Assembly (NCBI RefSeq): GCF_036059255.1
Contig: NZ_CP107947.1
Span: forward strand, 5,952,001 to 6,016,000
DNA: 64,000 bases
DNA from: Micromonospora sp. NBC_00389
Lineage (GTDB): Bacteria > Actinomycetota > Actinomycetes > Mycobacteriales > Micromonosporaceae
Direction of reading: 5' to 3'
Part shown: positions 54,831-64,000 of the stretch, one piece after another
How the letters are laid out: each line of letters starts with the position of its first letter
Numbering within the stretch: position 1 is the first letter of the stretch
Made by a program: the position numbers and the translations under genes
Notes under the pieces: model-generated
Database searches by the model: none
The model's input: the letters and a program-made list of their open reading frames with translations, nothing else
What the model was told of the DNA's origin: nothing

Positions 54831-56274
54831 CCATCACCGTCCGGTAGAGCGTGCGGGTGCCCGAGGGCAACTCCAACCGGTCGGTGATCCGGCCCCTGGC
54901 CGCGAGCAGCCGCTCGAAGGCGTCCCGCCGGTAGTTCGGAAAGAGGCCGTCGGGCTTGTTGGCCAGCAGCCGGAGGGCCATCGGGTCCTCCGGGTGGACG
55001 AACTCCACCACCACCGCACCACCTGGCGCGGTCAGCCCCACCAGCCAGTCGACCACCTCCGGCAGCGGCACGTTGCGCCCGATCGCCAGGTGGTGCACCA
55101 CGGCCAGGGCGAGCACCGCGTCGGCGGACGCCCGCTCGGCGAAGCCGGCGCGCTCGGCACCCCGCCAGCCGCCTCCGGGTGACGGGTCGGCCAGGTCCAG
55201 CACCAGCGGCAGGATCCGCCGCTGCCCCTCGGCCCGCAGCGCCCGGTACAGGTCGTCGACAACGGCCGGGTCCTGCTCGACGGCGACGACGTAGTCGGCG
55301 TGCTCGGCCGCGATCCGGGCGTACCGGCCGTCGTTGGCGCCAAGGTCGAGCACCAGGCGGGGGCGGACGCCGGCGGTCAGCGCGGCGGCCACGAACTGTT
55401 CCTTGGCCGCCCGGTCCCGCGCCGAGTAGCCGCAGGTGCGCTGGTAGTCCGCCCAGTGACTGGCCGGTGGGCGCCGGTCCAGCCGGCGGACCAGTTTCTC
55501 GATGCCGCGCACGGTGGCCAGCAGCAGCTCCCGGGAGTAGCCGGCGGCCCGCAGTTGGGCTCGTACGTCGCTGGTGCTGGTCTCGGCGTGCCGCTGCTGC
55601 ATCGCGCCGTGCAGGTGCAGGTGGGTCAGTACGCCCGGACGCAGCCGACGCGCCCCACCGAAGAGCGGACGGAGCTGGTCGGCCTCGATGCCGTCGACCC
55701 GGGCGCGCAGCAACGGCTGGAAGTCGACCCCCAGGTGGGCGGTGAGCAGCAGCGGGTAGAGCACGGTCTGGCAGAACTGCCGGTACCCGGCCCACGGCTC
55801 GCCGTCACGCACCGGCTCGAAGGACCCGATGTCGATGAAGACCGGGTCGGCGCCACGCCACTGCAGGTTGTAGGCCGAGCCGTCCTTGGTGGTGAAGCCG
55901 TCGGCGAGCGCGTCGCGCAGGATCTCCAGGTGCAGCAGCGCGGCGTCGCGCAGCATGGTGAAGGACCACTCGTACGGGTGGGAGACGAACGGGATGCGTT
56001 CGTGGCGCAGCACCGCCGCCCACGGTGCCCCGACCGCTGCGGGCACCAGCGCCGACGGCGCGTCCTCGGTGGGGCAGACCTTGCCCGCGGCCACCAGCGT
56101 GGGGAAGAACGCGCTGGCCGTCAACGCCCGCCAGTGCTCGGCGGCCTGCGCGTCCAGCCCGCGCAGCACGTCGTCTCCGACGTGGAAGACGCGGTTGGCC
56201 GGGTCGCGGAAGGAGGCCGGCTCGGGCCGTACCCCGGGGGGTGAGGTCGTCATCGCCGGGACGGGCCGGCTCAC
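54823..56274 (-). CDS. Class I SAM-dependent methyltransferase with a large N-terminal domain
   Basis: 483 residues. The N-terminal 290 residues form a domain I do not name (FVSHPYEWSFTMLRDAALLH, FIDIGSFEPVRDGEPWAGYR), as in nodulation/surface-polysaccharide-type methyltransferases. The C-terminal Rossmann domain has LVLDLGANDGRYARIA for SAM binding, AVEQDPAVVDDLYRAL, ALAVVHHLAIGRN and GGAVVVEFVHPEDPMALRLL. The target is unknown; the context suggests a glycan or lipid. It overlaps both neighbours (4 nt upstream, 8 nt downstream). Confidence 0.75.
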   Translation of the reverse strand: MSRPVPAMTTSPPGVRPEPASFRDPANRVFHVGDDVLRGLDAQAAEHWRALTASAFFPTLVAAGKVCPTEDAPSALVPAAVGAPWAAVLRHERIPFVSHPYEWSFTMLRDAALLHLEILRDALADGFTTKDGSAYNLQWRGADPVFIDIGSFEPVRDGEPWAGYRQFCQTVLYPLLLTAHLGVDFQPLLRARVDGIEADQLRPLFGGARRLRPGVLTHLHLHGAMQQRHAETSTSDVRAQLRAAGYSRELLLATVRGIEKLVRRLDRRPPASHWADYQRTCGYSARDRAAKEQFVAAALTAGVRPRLVLDLGANDGRYARIAAEHADYVVAVEQDPAVVDDLYRALRAEGQRRILPLVLDLADPSPGGGWRGAERAGFAERASADAVLALAVVHHLAIGRNVPLPEVVDWLVGLTAPGGAVVVEFVHPEDPMALRLLANKPDGLFPNYRRDAFERLLAARGRITDRLELPSGTRTLYRTVMGG

Positions 56275-56420
56275 TGCTGGTCGGTGGGCTGGCGACGGAA
56301 CCGGTCGACCAGCCGCCGCCAGTAGAGCTTGGCGGCGACCGCGGCGCCGGCCACCCCGCCCACGACCGCCTGCACGATCAGGCTGCCGGATCCCGCGTCC
56401 AGGTAGGCCAGATGGATCAC
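56271..56420 (-). CDS. 49-residue single-pass membrane protein
   Basis: A short gene from GTG 56420 with GGGGAAGGAGC nearby: VIHLAYLDAGSGSLIVQAVV, GGVAGAAVAAKLYWRRLVDR and a polar tail. One hydrophobic helix ends in a basic, cytosolic C-terminus, and the LDAGSGSLI start is like that of small proteins found before surface-polysaccharide phospho-transfer genes. It is first in an operon with the methyltransferase (ATGA overlap) and the sulfatase-like gene, so it is likely to be expressed and may anchor or scaffold the other two (inference). Confidence 0.65.
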   Translation of the reverse strand: MIHLAYLDAGSGSLIVQAVVGGVAGAAVAAKLYWRRLVDRFRRQPTDQQ

Positions 56421-56686
56421 CGACCGCTCCTTCCCCTCGCCCGTCTCGACACCGGCGTCCCGGGCATACAGCGGTGAGGCTTTTGACCCAGAAAGCCGGA
56501 CTTGTCTGTCACCGTACGCCGATCGCCGACGCCGTATCGGCCACATCGGCGGACTCCCAGGCGGGCCACAGGGATGCGTCCGGCGGTGACCTACCCCGCG
56601 CCGGACGAGGACCCCGACGGGCGTCACACGCGACGCGTCGTCGAGGTCCTCGCGGAGGTGCTGGGCACGGCCCGCAGCTGACGGGG
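56421..56686. other. Intergenic region with a possible 35-codon ORF
   Basis: 266 bp between the operon start and the GT2 stop. A plus-strand ATG at 56574 opens 35 codons (MRPAVTYPAPDEDPDGRHTR, then VVEVLAEVLGTARS) with G/C third positions and a stop at 56681, but no homology. Upstream of 56420 this should hold the promoter of the small-protein operon. Confidence 0.3.
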
Positions 56687-57916
56687 TCAGTTCCGCCGGT
56701 GGTGCATGCCGAGGCGCAGCAGCACGAAGCGCAGCACGGTGGCGGCCAGGTTCGCGGCCACCAGCACGGCCAGCTCCACCAGCCGGGTGGGTGCGGCGTC
56801 GACCGCGTGCAGCACAGCCAACGAACCGCTGGTCAGCGCCAGGCCGAGCGCGAAGGCCAGCAACCCCTGCACGTGGTGCCGGCCGGCGTGCCGGCGCCCG
56901 CTGATGCCGAACGTCAGCCGCCGGTTCGCGGCCGTGTTCGCCACCGCCGTCACCAGCAGCGCCAGCAGGTTCGCCGGCTGTGCGCCGAACGCGCCCCGGG
57001 TGGCCACGAAGAGCAGCAGGTACGCCAGGGTGCTGGCCACCCCGACCGCGGCGAACCGGACCAGCTGCCGGGGCAGCCCGACCGGCACCTGCGCCGGTGG
57101 CGTGGCCAGCGGCGCCCGGCCCACCTGCGCGCGCAGCTCGGTCAACGGCAGCGCGCCGGTCAACAGCGCCCGGCCCAGCCGACCCATCCCCCGCAGGTCG
57201 GCCAGCGCGGTGGCGACGATGTCGACGCGGCTGTCCGGGTCGTCGACCCAGTCCACCGGCACCTCGTGGATCCGCAGCCCGGCCCGCTGGGCCAGCACCA
57301 GCAGCTCGGTGTCGAAGAACCAGCCGGTGTCCTGGACCAGGGGAAGCAGCCCGCCAGCCACGTCCGCGCGGATCGCCTTGAACCCGCACTGGGCGTCGGA
57401 GAACCGGGCCGCCAGCGCCCCGCGCAGCAGCAGGTTGTAGGCCCGTGAGATGACCTCCCGCTTGGTCCCGCGCACCACCCGGGAGGTACGCGCCAGCCGG
57501 GTGCCGATCGCCAGATCGGAGTGGCCGGAGATGAGCGGCGCGACCAGCGGCAGCAGCGCCGCCAGGTCGGTGGAGAGGTCCACGTCCATGTACGCCAGCA
57601 CCGGCGCGGACGAGGCGGACCAGGCGGCGGACAGTGCCCGCCCCCGCCCCTTGGCGTCCAGGTGCAGCACCTCGACGCCGGGCAGCTCACCGGCGAGCGC
57701 CTCGGCCACCCCCAGGGTGCCATCCACGCTGGCGTTGTCGGCGATGGTGATCTGGAACGGGTACGGGAAGTGCTCGCTCAGGTGCGCGTGCAGCCGCCGT
57801 ACGCACGGCCCGAGATCGGTCTCCTCGTTGTAGACCGGGATCACCACGTCCAGCACCGCGCTGATGATGGTCGGCCCGGTCTGTACGGCGGCCCGAGGTC
57901 CACCGAGCGCGGTCAT
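56687..57916 (-). CDS. GT2 glycosyltransferase fused to a GtrA-like membrane domain
   Basis: 409 residues. The N-terminal GT2 domain (DPM1-like: DVVIPVYNEETDLGPCVRRL, LAYMDVDLSTDLAALLPLV with the DxD, GSRLAR-like GTRLARTSRVVRGTKREV) probably transfers a sugar to a polyprenyl phosphate. The last 130 residues are a four-helix GtrA domain (FAAVGVASTLAYLLLFVATR, ALGLALTSGSLAVLHAVD) that may flip the lipid-linked sugar. The gene overlaps the GT39 stop (ATGA) and completes a route from donor synthesis to extracytoplasmic transfer by GT39. Confidence 0.85.
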   Translation of the reverse strand: MTALGGPRAAVQTGPTIISAVLDVVIPVYNEETDLGPCVRRLHAHLSEHFPYPFQITIADNASVDGTLGVAEALAGELPGVEVLHLDAKGRGRALSAAWSASSAPVLAYMDVDLSTDLAALLPLVAPLISGHSDLAIGTRLARTSRVVRGTKREVISRAYNLLLRGALAARFSDAQCGFKAIRADVAGGLLPLVQDTGWFFDTELLVLAQRAGLRIHEVPVDWVDDPDSRVDIVATALADLRGMGRLGRALLTGALPLTELRAQVGRAPLATPPAQVPVGLPRQLVRFAAVGVASTLAYLLLFVATRGAFGAQPANLLALLVTAVANTAANRRLTFGISGRRHAGRHHVQGLLAFALGLALTSGSLAVLHAVDAAPTRLVELAVLVAANLAATVLRFVLLRLGMHHRRN

Positions 57917-60177
57917 GCCGCGTCCTTTTCGGTGCTCAGGTCGTAGACGGTGACGCCGTCGACGGTCTGGGCCGTGAAGGTCTCGGTGACCCAGGCGGCG
58001 ATCTCCTGCGAGGCGGAGCTGCCACCGTTGGCCCGGAAACCGCCGTCGCCCACGAAGTAGTGGATCTCGCCGTCGGCGACGTAGCGCTGGAACTGCGCGA
58101 GGGTCGGCGACGGGTCGCTGCCGTTGAACCCGCCGATCGCCATCACCGGGTCGCCGGTGGCCAACTGGTAGCCGGAGGCGTTGTTGGAGCCGACGGTGGC
58201 TGCCACCCACCTGTAGTTGTCGCTGTCGTGCTCCAGCAGCTCGCGCAGCTCGGCGCTGGGCTCGCGGGTGTCGAGCAGCCCGCCCATTCCGCCGCCGGTC
58301 GAGCGACCCTGCCCGCCGCCCGGAGAGCCGGGAGTCTGCGCGCCGTTCCGGCCGCCACCGGGGAAGCCCTGAGCCTGACCGCCGTTCTGACCACCGCCAG
58401 GGAAGCCCTGAGCCTGACCGCCGTTCTGGCCACCACCAGGGAAGCCCGGTGCCTGACCGCCATTCTGGCCGCCACCGGGGAGAGCGGGAATCTGGCCGCC
58501 ACCCGGCAGTTCCATGCCGCCGGGCGGTCGCCCGCCGGGGAAGCCGCCGCGGCCGAAGCCACCCGCCACGTTCGGGCCGGCGGTCGGGATCGATCCGGTG
58601 TGCGGCGTGGAGGCGGTCTGCACCGCGTACGCCACCGGCCCCGCGAGGGCCGCCGCCGCACCCAGGCCCAGCACCACCGGCACCAGCCGGCAGGGCAGCC
58701 GGTTGACCAGCAGGATCAGTGCCGCCCCGGCCAGGCCGGGGATCAGCACGGTGGTCCGCAGCCACGGGTACCAGTCGGGGCTGCGTCCGAGCAGCACCCA
58801 CGCCCACCAGACGGTCACCGCCAGCGTGCCGGCGAGCGTCGCCGTGGCGGCCAGCGGACGCCACCGCTGCCACCGGGTGCCCTCCGAGTCAGCAAGGGTC
58901 CGGTCAGGCGTTTCCTGCGTACCGGCGGGCAGCGGGCGGCGCTGCCGCCAGAGCAGCGTCACGCCGATGCCGACCAGCGCCCCGACCGCCGGAGCGAGCG
59001 CCACGGTGTAGTAGGCGTGGAAGATCCCGGACATGAAGCTGAAGATCAGGCCGGTGACCAGGAGCCAGCCGCCCCAGAGCAGCAGCCCGGCCCGGGTGCG
59101 GTCGGTACGGGCCGCCCGGCCGGCCACCAGCAGGCCGGCGACCAGCAGGATCAGCGCGGCCGGCAGCAGCCAGGAGATCTGACCGCCGATCTCGCCGTCG
59201 AACATCCGCAGCAGGCCGGTCTGCCCACCGAACGGACCGCCCCCACCGCCACCCGGGCGGCCCCCGCCGCCGCCGACGCTGCCGACCTCGTCGCCGGTGA
59301 TCCGGCCGAGGCCGTTGTAGCCGAGGGTGAGCTCCAGGATGCTGTTCCCCTGCGACCCGCCGATGTACGGCCGTGCACTGGCGGGGACCAGCTCGACGAT
59401 CGCCACCCACCAGCCGGCGGAGACCACCACCGCCAGGCCGGCCAGCAGCAACTGTCGGACCCGCCGCCACAACCCGGTCGGTGCCGCCAGCAGATAGACC
59501 CCGGCGAAGACCGGCACCACCAGGAACGCCTGGAGCATCTTGGTCAGGAAGCCGAAGCCGACCAGCACGCCGACCAGCACGATCCACCGGGTGCTGGCCG
59601 CCTCCACCGCCCGGACCGTGGCATACGCCCCGGCGACCAGCAGCAGAACGAGCAGCGCGTCGGGATTGTTGAACCGGAACATCAGCGTCGCCACCGGGGT
59701 GACCGCGAGCACCGCGCCGGCGATCAGGCCGGCCGCCGGCCCGTACCAGCGCTTGACGGTCGCGTAGAGCACGCCGACCGAGGCGACCCCGCAGAGCGCC
59801 TGCGGAACGAGCATCGCCCAGGTGTTCAGCCCGAAGATGCGTACGGACAGGGCCATCAGCCACAACGACGCGGGCGTCTTGTCCACGGTGATCGAGTTGG
59901 CCGCGTCCGACGAGCCGTAGAAGAGGGCCTTCCAGCTCACCGAGCCGGCCTGCACGGCCGCCGCGTAGAACGAGTTGGCCCAGCCGGAGGCGCCCAGCCC
60001 CCAGATGTAGAGCAGGCCGGTGGCCAGCAGCAGGACCACCAGCGCGGGCCGGGTCCAGGCCGGGGATCGGCGCGCCGCCGGTTGTGGGTGCTCCTGGTCC
60101 GGGCGCGTTGCCGGCGGTGGCGGACCCACCACGCCGGGATCGGCGGGTGCTGTCAGCAGGCTCTCGGTTCTGTCCAT
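57913..60177 (-). CDS. GT39-family (ArnT/PMT-like) membrane glycosyltransferase
   Basis: 754 residues. About ten transmembrane helices (ALVVLLLATGLLYIWGLGA start) carry the GT-C hallmark acidic pair in the first loop (region ITVDKTPASLWLMAL) and FRFNNPDALLVLLLVAGAYA. Glycine-rich loops follow (VGGGGGRPGGGG near residue 300, and a 13-residue tandem repeat GFPGGGQNGGQAQ at about 565-620), then a C-terminal globular domain outside the membrane (YVADGEIHYFVGDGGFRANG). It uses polyprenyl-phosphate sugars made by the downstream GT2-GtrA enzyme to glycosylate a protein or lipid. It is the third gene of the two-component operon. Confidence 0.85.
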   Translation of the reverse strand: MDRTESLLTAPADPGVVGPPPPATRPDQEHPQPAARRSPAWTRPALVVLLLATGLLYIWGLGASGWANSFYAAAVQAGSVSWKALFYGSSDAANSITVDKTPASLWLMALSVRIFGLNTWAMLVPQALCGVASVGVLYATVKRWYGPAAGLIAGAVLAVTPVATLMFRFNNPDALLVLLLVAGAYATVRAVEAASTRWIVLVGVLVGFGFLTKMLQAFLVVPVFAGVYLLAAPTGLWRRVRQLLLAGLAVVVSAGWWVAIVELVPASARPYIGGSQGNSILELTLGYNGLGRITGDEVGSVGGGGGRPGGGGGGPFGGQTGLLRMFDGEIGGQISWLLPAALILLVAGLLVAGRAARTDRTRAGLLLWGGWLLVTGLIFSFMSGIFHAYYTVALAPAVGALVGIGVTLLWRQRRPLPAGTQETPDRTLADSEGTRWQRWRPLAATATLAGTLAVTVWWAWVLLGRSPDWYPWLRTTVLIPGLAGAALILLVNRLPCRLVPVVLGLGAAAALAGPVAYAVQTASTPHTGSIPTAGPNVAGGFGRGGFPGGRPPGGMELPGGGQIPALPGGGQNGGQAPGFPGGGQNGGQAQGFPGGGQNGGQAQGFPGGGRNGAQTPGSPGGGQGRSTGGGMGGLLDTREPSAELRELLEHDSDNYRWVAATVGSNNASGYQLATGDPVMAIGGFNGSDPSPTLAQFQRYVADGEIHYFVGDGGFRANGGSSASQEIAAWVTETFTAQTVDGVTVYDLSTEKDAA
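58363..58479. repeat. 39-bp tandem repeat in the GT39 gene
   Basis: Three in-frame 39-bp units (starting 58363, 58402, 58441), with degenerate copies around them, encode GFPGGGQNGGQAQ-like Gly-rich segments in a linker between the membrane part and the C-terminal domain. Confidence 0.75.
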
Positions 60178-60221
60178 GCGGCAAGCCTCGGCGGCTGGCC
60201 TGGCCCGCCGCCGTGCGCCGA

Positions 60222-61757
60222 CTATGCGTCAGCTGTGGGATTCGGCAACCGGACGGTGAACACCGTCCGGCCCGGGCGGCTGTCCACCGCGACCGTGCCG
60301 TGGTGGGCCTCCACGACCGCCGCCACGATCGCCAGACCGAGGCCGGTGCTGCCGTGCGCCCGGGACCGGGAGCTGTCGCCGCGAGCGAACCGTTCGAACA
60401 TCTCCGGTTGCAGCTCCGCCGGCACTCCGGGCCCCTCGTCGGCGACGGTGAGCACGGCGGCGTCTCCCTCGACGGCCAGCGTGGTGGTCACCACGGTTCC
60501 CGGCGGGGTGTGCACCCGCGCATTGGCGAGCAGGTTCGCCACCACCTGGTGCAGCCGGGCGCCGTCGCCGGGAACCCGGATCGCCACCTCGGGCAGGTCG
60601 AGCTGCCAGCGGTGTTCGGGGCCCGCCACGTGCGCGTCGCTGACCGCGTCGACCACCAGGGCGGTGAGGTCGACCTGTTCGACCGCGAGTGGGCGGCCGG
60701 TGTCCAGCCGGGCCAGCAGCAGCAGGTCGTCGACGAGTCTGGTCATCCGGGTGCTCTCCGACTCCACCCGGCGCAGCGCGTGCGCCACGTCGGTGGGGAC
60801 CTCGTCGCGACCGCGTCGGGCCACCTCGGCGTACCCGCGGATCGCGGCCAGCGGGGTGCGCAGCTCGTGGCTGGCATCGGCGACGAACTGGCGTACCCGC
60901 GTCTCGCTGGCCTGCCGGGCGGCGAGCGCGTCGGCGACGTGGCCCAGCATCCGGTTCAACGCGGCGCCGACCTGACCAACCTCGGTACGCGGATCGGTGT
61001 CCGCGGCCGGGACCCGGACGGCGAGCGCCACCTCGCCGCGGTCCAACGGCAGCTCGGTGACCCGGGTGGCGGTGGCGGCCACCCGGTTCAGCGGTCGCAG
61101 CGTGGCCCGGACGATCAGCGCGCCGGCACCCCCGGCGATGACCAGCCCGACGGCCGCCACCCCGGCCTGCGCGGCGATCATCCACCAGACGGTCTCCCGC
61201 ACCCCGGCCAGCGGCAGCGCGACGACCCGTACCGTGCCGTCGCGGAACTGCCGGGCCACGGCCCGGTAGTCGCCGCGCGCGCCGAGGTCGACGGTGCGCG
61301 GCTGGGCGCCGACCGGCAGGTCGGCCAGCGCGGCGACCTCCTCGACCGGGACGGCCTCCTCGTCGGGAAAGGGATCCTCGCTGGACGGGCTGCGGGTCAG
61401 GGTGGAGGCTGCCGTCACCCGAGCGCCGGTGATGTCGGCGACCACGGTGCCGGGCGGTGAGCCGGGCGGAATGCTCGGCCCGGTGCCCGGCCAGGCCGGC
61501 CGGCCCGGGCGGTCGCCGCGCATGACGGTCGCGGGATCCAGTTGGGCGTCCAGGCGGTCGATCAGGAAGTGCCGCAGCGCCACCGTGGTGAGCCCGCCGA
61601 TGGCGACGCTGACCAGTGCGAAGAGCGCGACCAGGGCGAGCACCAGACGGGTACGCAGGGACCGGCCGGCCAGCCACCGGCGGGCGGCGCGTACCGGCCG
61701 GCGGTGCGGCCGGCCGGCGGGGTCACTCGGCGGGTTTGAGGACATAACCCGCGCCAC
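60222..61757 (-). CDS. Sensor histidine kinase
   Basis: 511 residues. TM1 (TRLVLALVALFALVSVAIGG) and TM2 (IAAQAGVAAVGLVIAGGAGA) flank an extracytoplasmic sensor domain. A HAMP-linked region leads to the H-box VADASHELRTPLAAIRGYAE (phospho-accepting His near residue 296), N-box QVVANLLANARVHTPPG, and G-boxes VADEGPGVPAELQPEMFERF and GSTGLGLAIVAAVVEAHHG. The GTG at 61757 overlaps the response regulator by 35 nt; ATG 61745 is an alternative. With the upstream regulator it probably controls its own operon, including the glycosyltransferases. Confidence 0.9.
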   Translation of the reverse strand: MARVMSSNPPSDPAGRPHRRPVRAARRWLAGRSLRTRLVLALVALFALVSVAIGGLTTVALRHFLIDRLDAQLDPATVMRGDRPGRPAWPGTGPSIPPGSPPGTVVADITGARVTAASTLTRSPSSEDPFPDEEAVPVEEVAALADLPVGAQPRTVDLGARGDYRAVARQFRDGTVRVVALPLAGVRETVWWMIAAQAGVAAVGLVIAGGAGALIVRATLRPLNRVAATATRVTELPLDRGEVALAVRVPAADTDPRTEVGQVGAALNRMLGHVADALAARQASETRVRQFVADASHELRTPLAAIRGYAEVARRGRDEVPTDVAHALRRVESESTRMTRLVDDLLLLARLDTGRPLAVEQVDLTALVVDAVSDAHVAGPEHRWQLDLPEVAIRVPGDGARLHQVVANLLANARVHTPPGTVVTTTLAVEGDAAVLTVADEGPGVPAELQPEMFERFARGDSSRSRAHGSTGLGLAIVAAVVEAHHGTVAVDSRPGRTVFTVRLPNPTADA

Positions 61758-62478
61758 GCAATGTGTGGATCATCGGCGCCCGGCCGGCGTCGATCTTCTT
61801 GCGCAGGTACGAGATGTACAGCTCCACCACGTTGGCCTGGCCGCCGAAGTCGTAGTTCCACACCCGGTCGAGGATCTGCGCCTTGCTGAGCACCCGGCGC
61901 GGGTTGCGCATCAGGTACCGCAGCAGCTCGAACTCGGTCGCGGTGAGGGTGATGAGCTGGCCGTCCCGGCGCACCTCGTGACTGTCCTCGTCGAGGCTGA
62001 GGTCGCCGACGGTCAGCACCGCCTCCTGCCGGGCGGCGATCGCGAAGCCGGAGCGGCGCAGCAGCGCGCGCAGCCGGGCGATCACCTCTTCGAGACTGAA
62101 CGGTTTGGTGACGTAGTCGTCGCCGCCGACGGTCAGCCCGGCGATGCGCTCCTCGACCGCGTCCCGGGCGGTCAGGAAGAGCACCGGCACGGTGGGGGCG
62201 TGCTCGCGCAGCCGTCGCAGCACCTGGAAGCCGTCCAGGTCGGGCAGCATCACGTCGAGCACCACCGCGTCCGGCTGGAACTGCCGCGCGGCGCTCAGGG
62301 CCGCCATGCCGCTGCCGGCGCTGCGTACCTGCCAGCCCTCGTAGCGCAACGCCATCGACAGCAGGTCGGTGAGCGTCGGTTCGTCGTCGACCACCAGCAC
62401 CCGGACCGGTTCGCCGTCGGGACGGCGCAACTCGATCCGGTCCGGTGCGGCCTGCCCGTCCATGACCATGTCCCCCAT
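61723..62478 (-). CDS. OmpR-family response regulator
   Basis: About 251 residues. The receiver domain has acidic pocket VLVVDDEPTLTDLL, phospho-acceptor Asp75 in AVVLDVMLPDLDGFQVL, Thr/Lys switch residues in VLFLTARDAV and DYVTKPFSLEEV; the C-terminal winged helix has LITLTATEFELLRYLMRNPR and VVELYISYLRKKID. Starts at 62478, 62469 and 62463 are possible; GGGGGA 7 bases before 62463 favours the last. It is the first gene of the RR-HK-GT39-GT2 unit. Confidence 0.9.
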   Translation of the reverse strand: MGDMVMDGQAAPDRIELRRPDGEPVRVLVVDDEPTLTDLLSMALRYEGWQVRSAGSGMAALSAARQFQPDAVVLDVMLPDLDGFQVLRRLREHAPTVPVLFLTARDAVEERIAGLTVGGDDYVTKPFSLEEVIARLRALLRRSGFAIAARQEAVLTVGDLSLDEDSHEVRRDGQLITLTATEFELLRYLMRNPRRVLSKAQILDRVWNYDFGGQANVVELYISYLRKKIDAGRAPMIHTLRGAGYVLKPAE

Positions 62479-62582
62479 CCTGGACACGACGTCTGTGCCA
62501 CGCCCCTGCGTCGGCTGTGCGCCAGCTGTGCGGCCGGGCCGACGGTGGATGGGCGGCATGACCCGTCAGCCCAACCCGGAGG

Positions 62583-62813
62583 TCACTCGGACACCCCGAA
62601 CGCGTCGGTCCGCACGAATCGCATGCTCCAGCCGCCCGCGCCGTCCGGCTGGTCGCGTTCGTAGAGGTGGTCGGGGCCGGCCTGGGTCGGCCCGGTGCCA
62701 TCCGGGTGTCGCATGATCCAGCGCGGTGGAGGGGCGCCGTCCGGCCCGGCCGGCAGCAGCCGGACCAGGCCGTTGGCGGGCCCGCCGACGAAGCGTACGG
62801 TGACCTCGCTCAT
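62583..62813 (-). CDS. Small hypothetical protein
   Basis: 76 residues: a beta-rich MSEVTVRFVGGPANGLVRLL start, PPRWIMRHPDGTGPTQAGPD, and DHLYERDQPDGAGGWSMRFV. It resembles short actinobacterial proteins of unknown function with a conserved RFVGGPANG start. It sits upstream of the response regulator on the same strand (104 bp) and may share its promoter. The ATG at 62813 follows a weak ribosome site. Confidence 0.6.
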   Translation of the reverse strand: MSEVTVRFVGGPANGLVRLLPAGPDGAPPPRWIMRHPDGTGPTQAGPDHLYERDQPDGAGGWSMRFVRTDAFGVSE

Positions 62814-63012
62814 CGCGGCGTCCCCTCGGTGACCATGCCGGCACGTTCGGTGACACCGGCCCTGGCTCGCAAGCTACCGCACCCACCACCGCGCCGCAGC
62901 GGGTGCGCGGGCTCGACCCGTGAGCGATTCTCGTGGCGGTTTGCCCAGCTCGGAGGCGGGGTACCGCGACCGGAGGCAACCGCCGCTGGCGGGTAAGAGC
63001 GAGGAGCGATCG

Positions 63013-63960
<948 letters not shown>

Positions 63961-64000
63961 CCGCAGGCCGCGCGGCGTTTCGCCGGGCGGCGGCCGGGTA

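Noticed and set aside
58060..60975. A 971-codon plus-strand frame opposite GT39 and the kinase
   Set aside because: Low-complexity Ala/Gly/Arg/Gln composition and no motifs; the minus-strand genes have clear domains.

Overview
The window is a 64 kb piece of a very GC-rich actinobacterial chromosome. Nearly every gene has G or C in its third codon positions, GTG starts are common, and stop/start overlaps of the ATGA type occur throughout. The gene content (treX-treY-treZ with a divergent GT4 glycosyltransferase, GT39 and GtrA-type glycosyltransferases beside a two-component system, DUF6584, an M48-like membrane protease remnant, a mycothiol-isomerase-type DinB protein) best fits Micromonosporaceae such as Micromonospora. 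This is inference; no rRNA gene or species marker is present.

Layout. 0-16 kb is ordinary chromosome with single genes and pairs: a CDGSH protein facing a haem-oxygenase-like diiron enzyme, a ThDP enzyme overlapping a bacterial release-factor-like protein, an alpha/beta hydrolase broken by an internal deletion, a glutamate-cysteine ligase family protein, a Tat-exported LD-carboxypeptidase, a membrane protein with 54-residue repeats, and a proline-iminopeptidase-like hydrolase. At 16.56 kb two divergent genes, an M48-type membrane protease and a 37-residue-repeat protein, have both lost their 5' ends at one junction. 17-30 kb holds small enzymes (RibD-C reductase, GNAT, secreted GH43, cyclase, DsbA-like, isochorismatase-like) mixed with an IS5 element, gene remnants and a secreted TSP3-repeat protein. 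That protein's reading frame continues past an in-frame TGA into a nuclease-like C-terminal domain, followed by a possible immunity gene.

30.8-41.5 kb is an accessory island. It has two generations of IS630-type elements, a second IS5-type element, an IS3 element, truncated VOC and regulator genes, and a 73-bp palindrome inside a regulator remnant. The island also carries an intact drug-efflux-like ABC transporter controlled by a divergent GntR-TetR hybrid regulator with clear palindromic operators. The two IS5-type elements each lie within 25 bp of the start of a DUF1963 gene.

41.5-64 kb returns to core metabolism. The treX-treY-treZ operon converts glycogen or maltodextrin to trehalose; a divergent GT4 enzyme may make alpha-glucan. 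Next come a frameshifted DinB/maleylpyruvate-isomerase gene and a 1-kb non-coding block of nested palindromes and short GC-rich tandem repeats. Citrate synthase follows, then a three-gene surface-modification-like operon (49-residue membrane protein, methyltransferase, membrane sulfatase). A response regulator-histidine kinase-GT39-GT2/GtrA operon and a soluble Ser/Thr kinase close the window.

No tRNA, rRNA, CRISPR array, integrase or replication origin was recognised.
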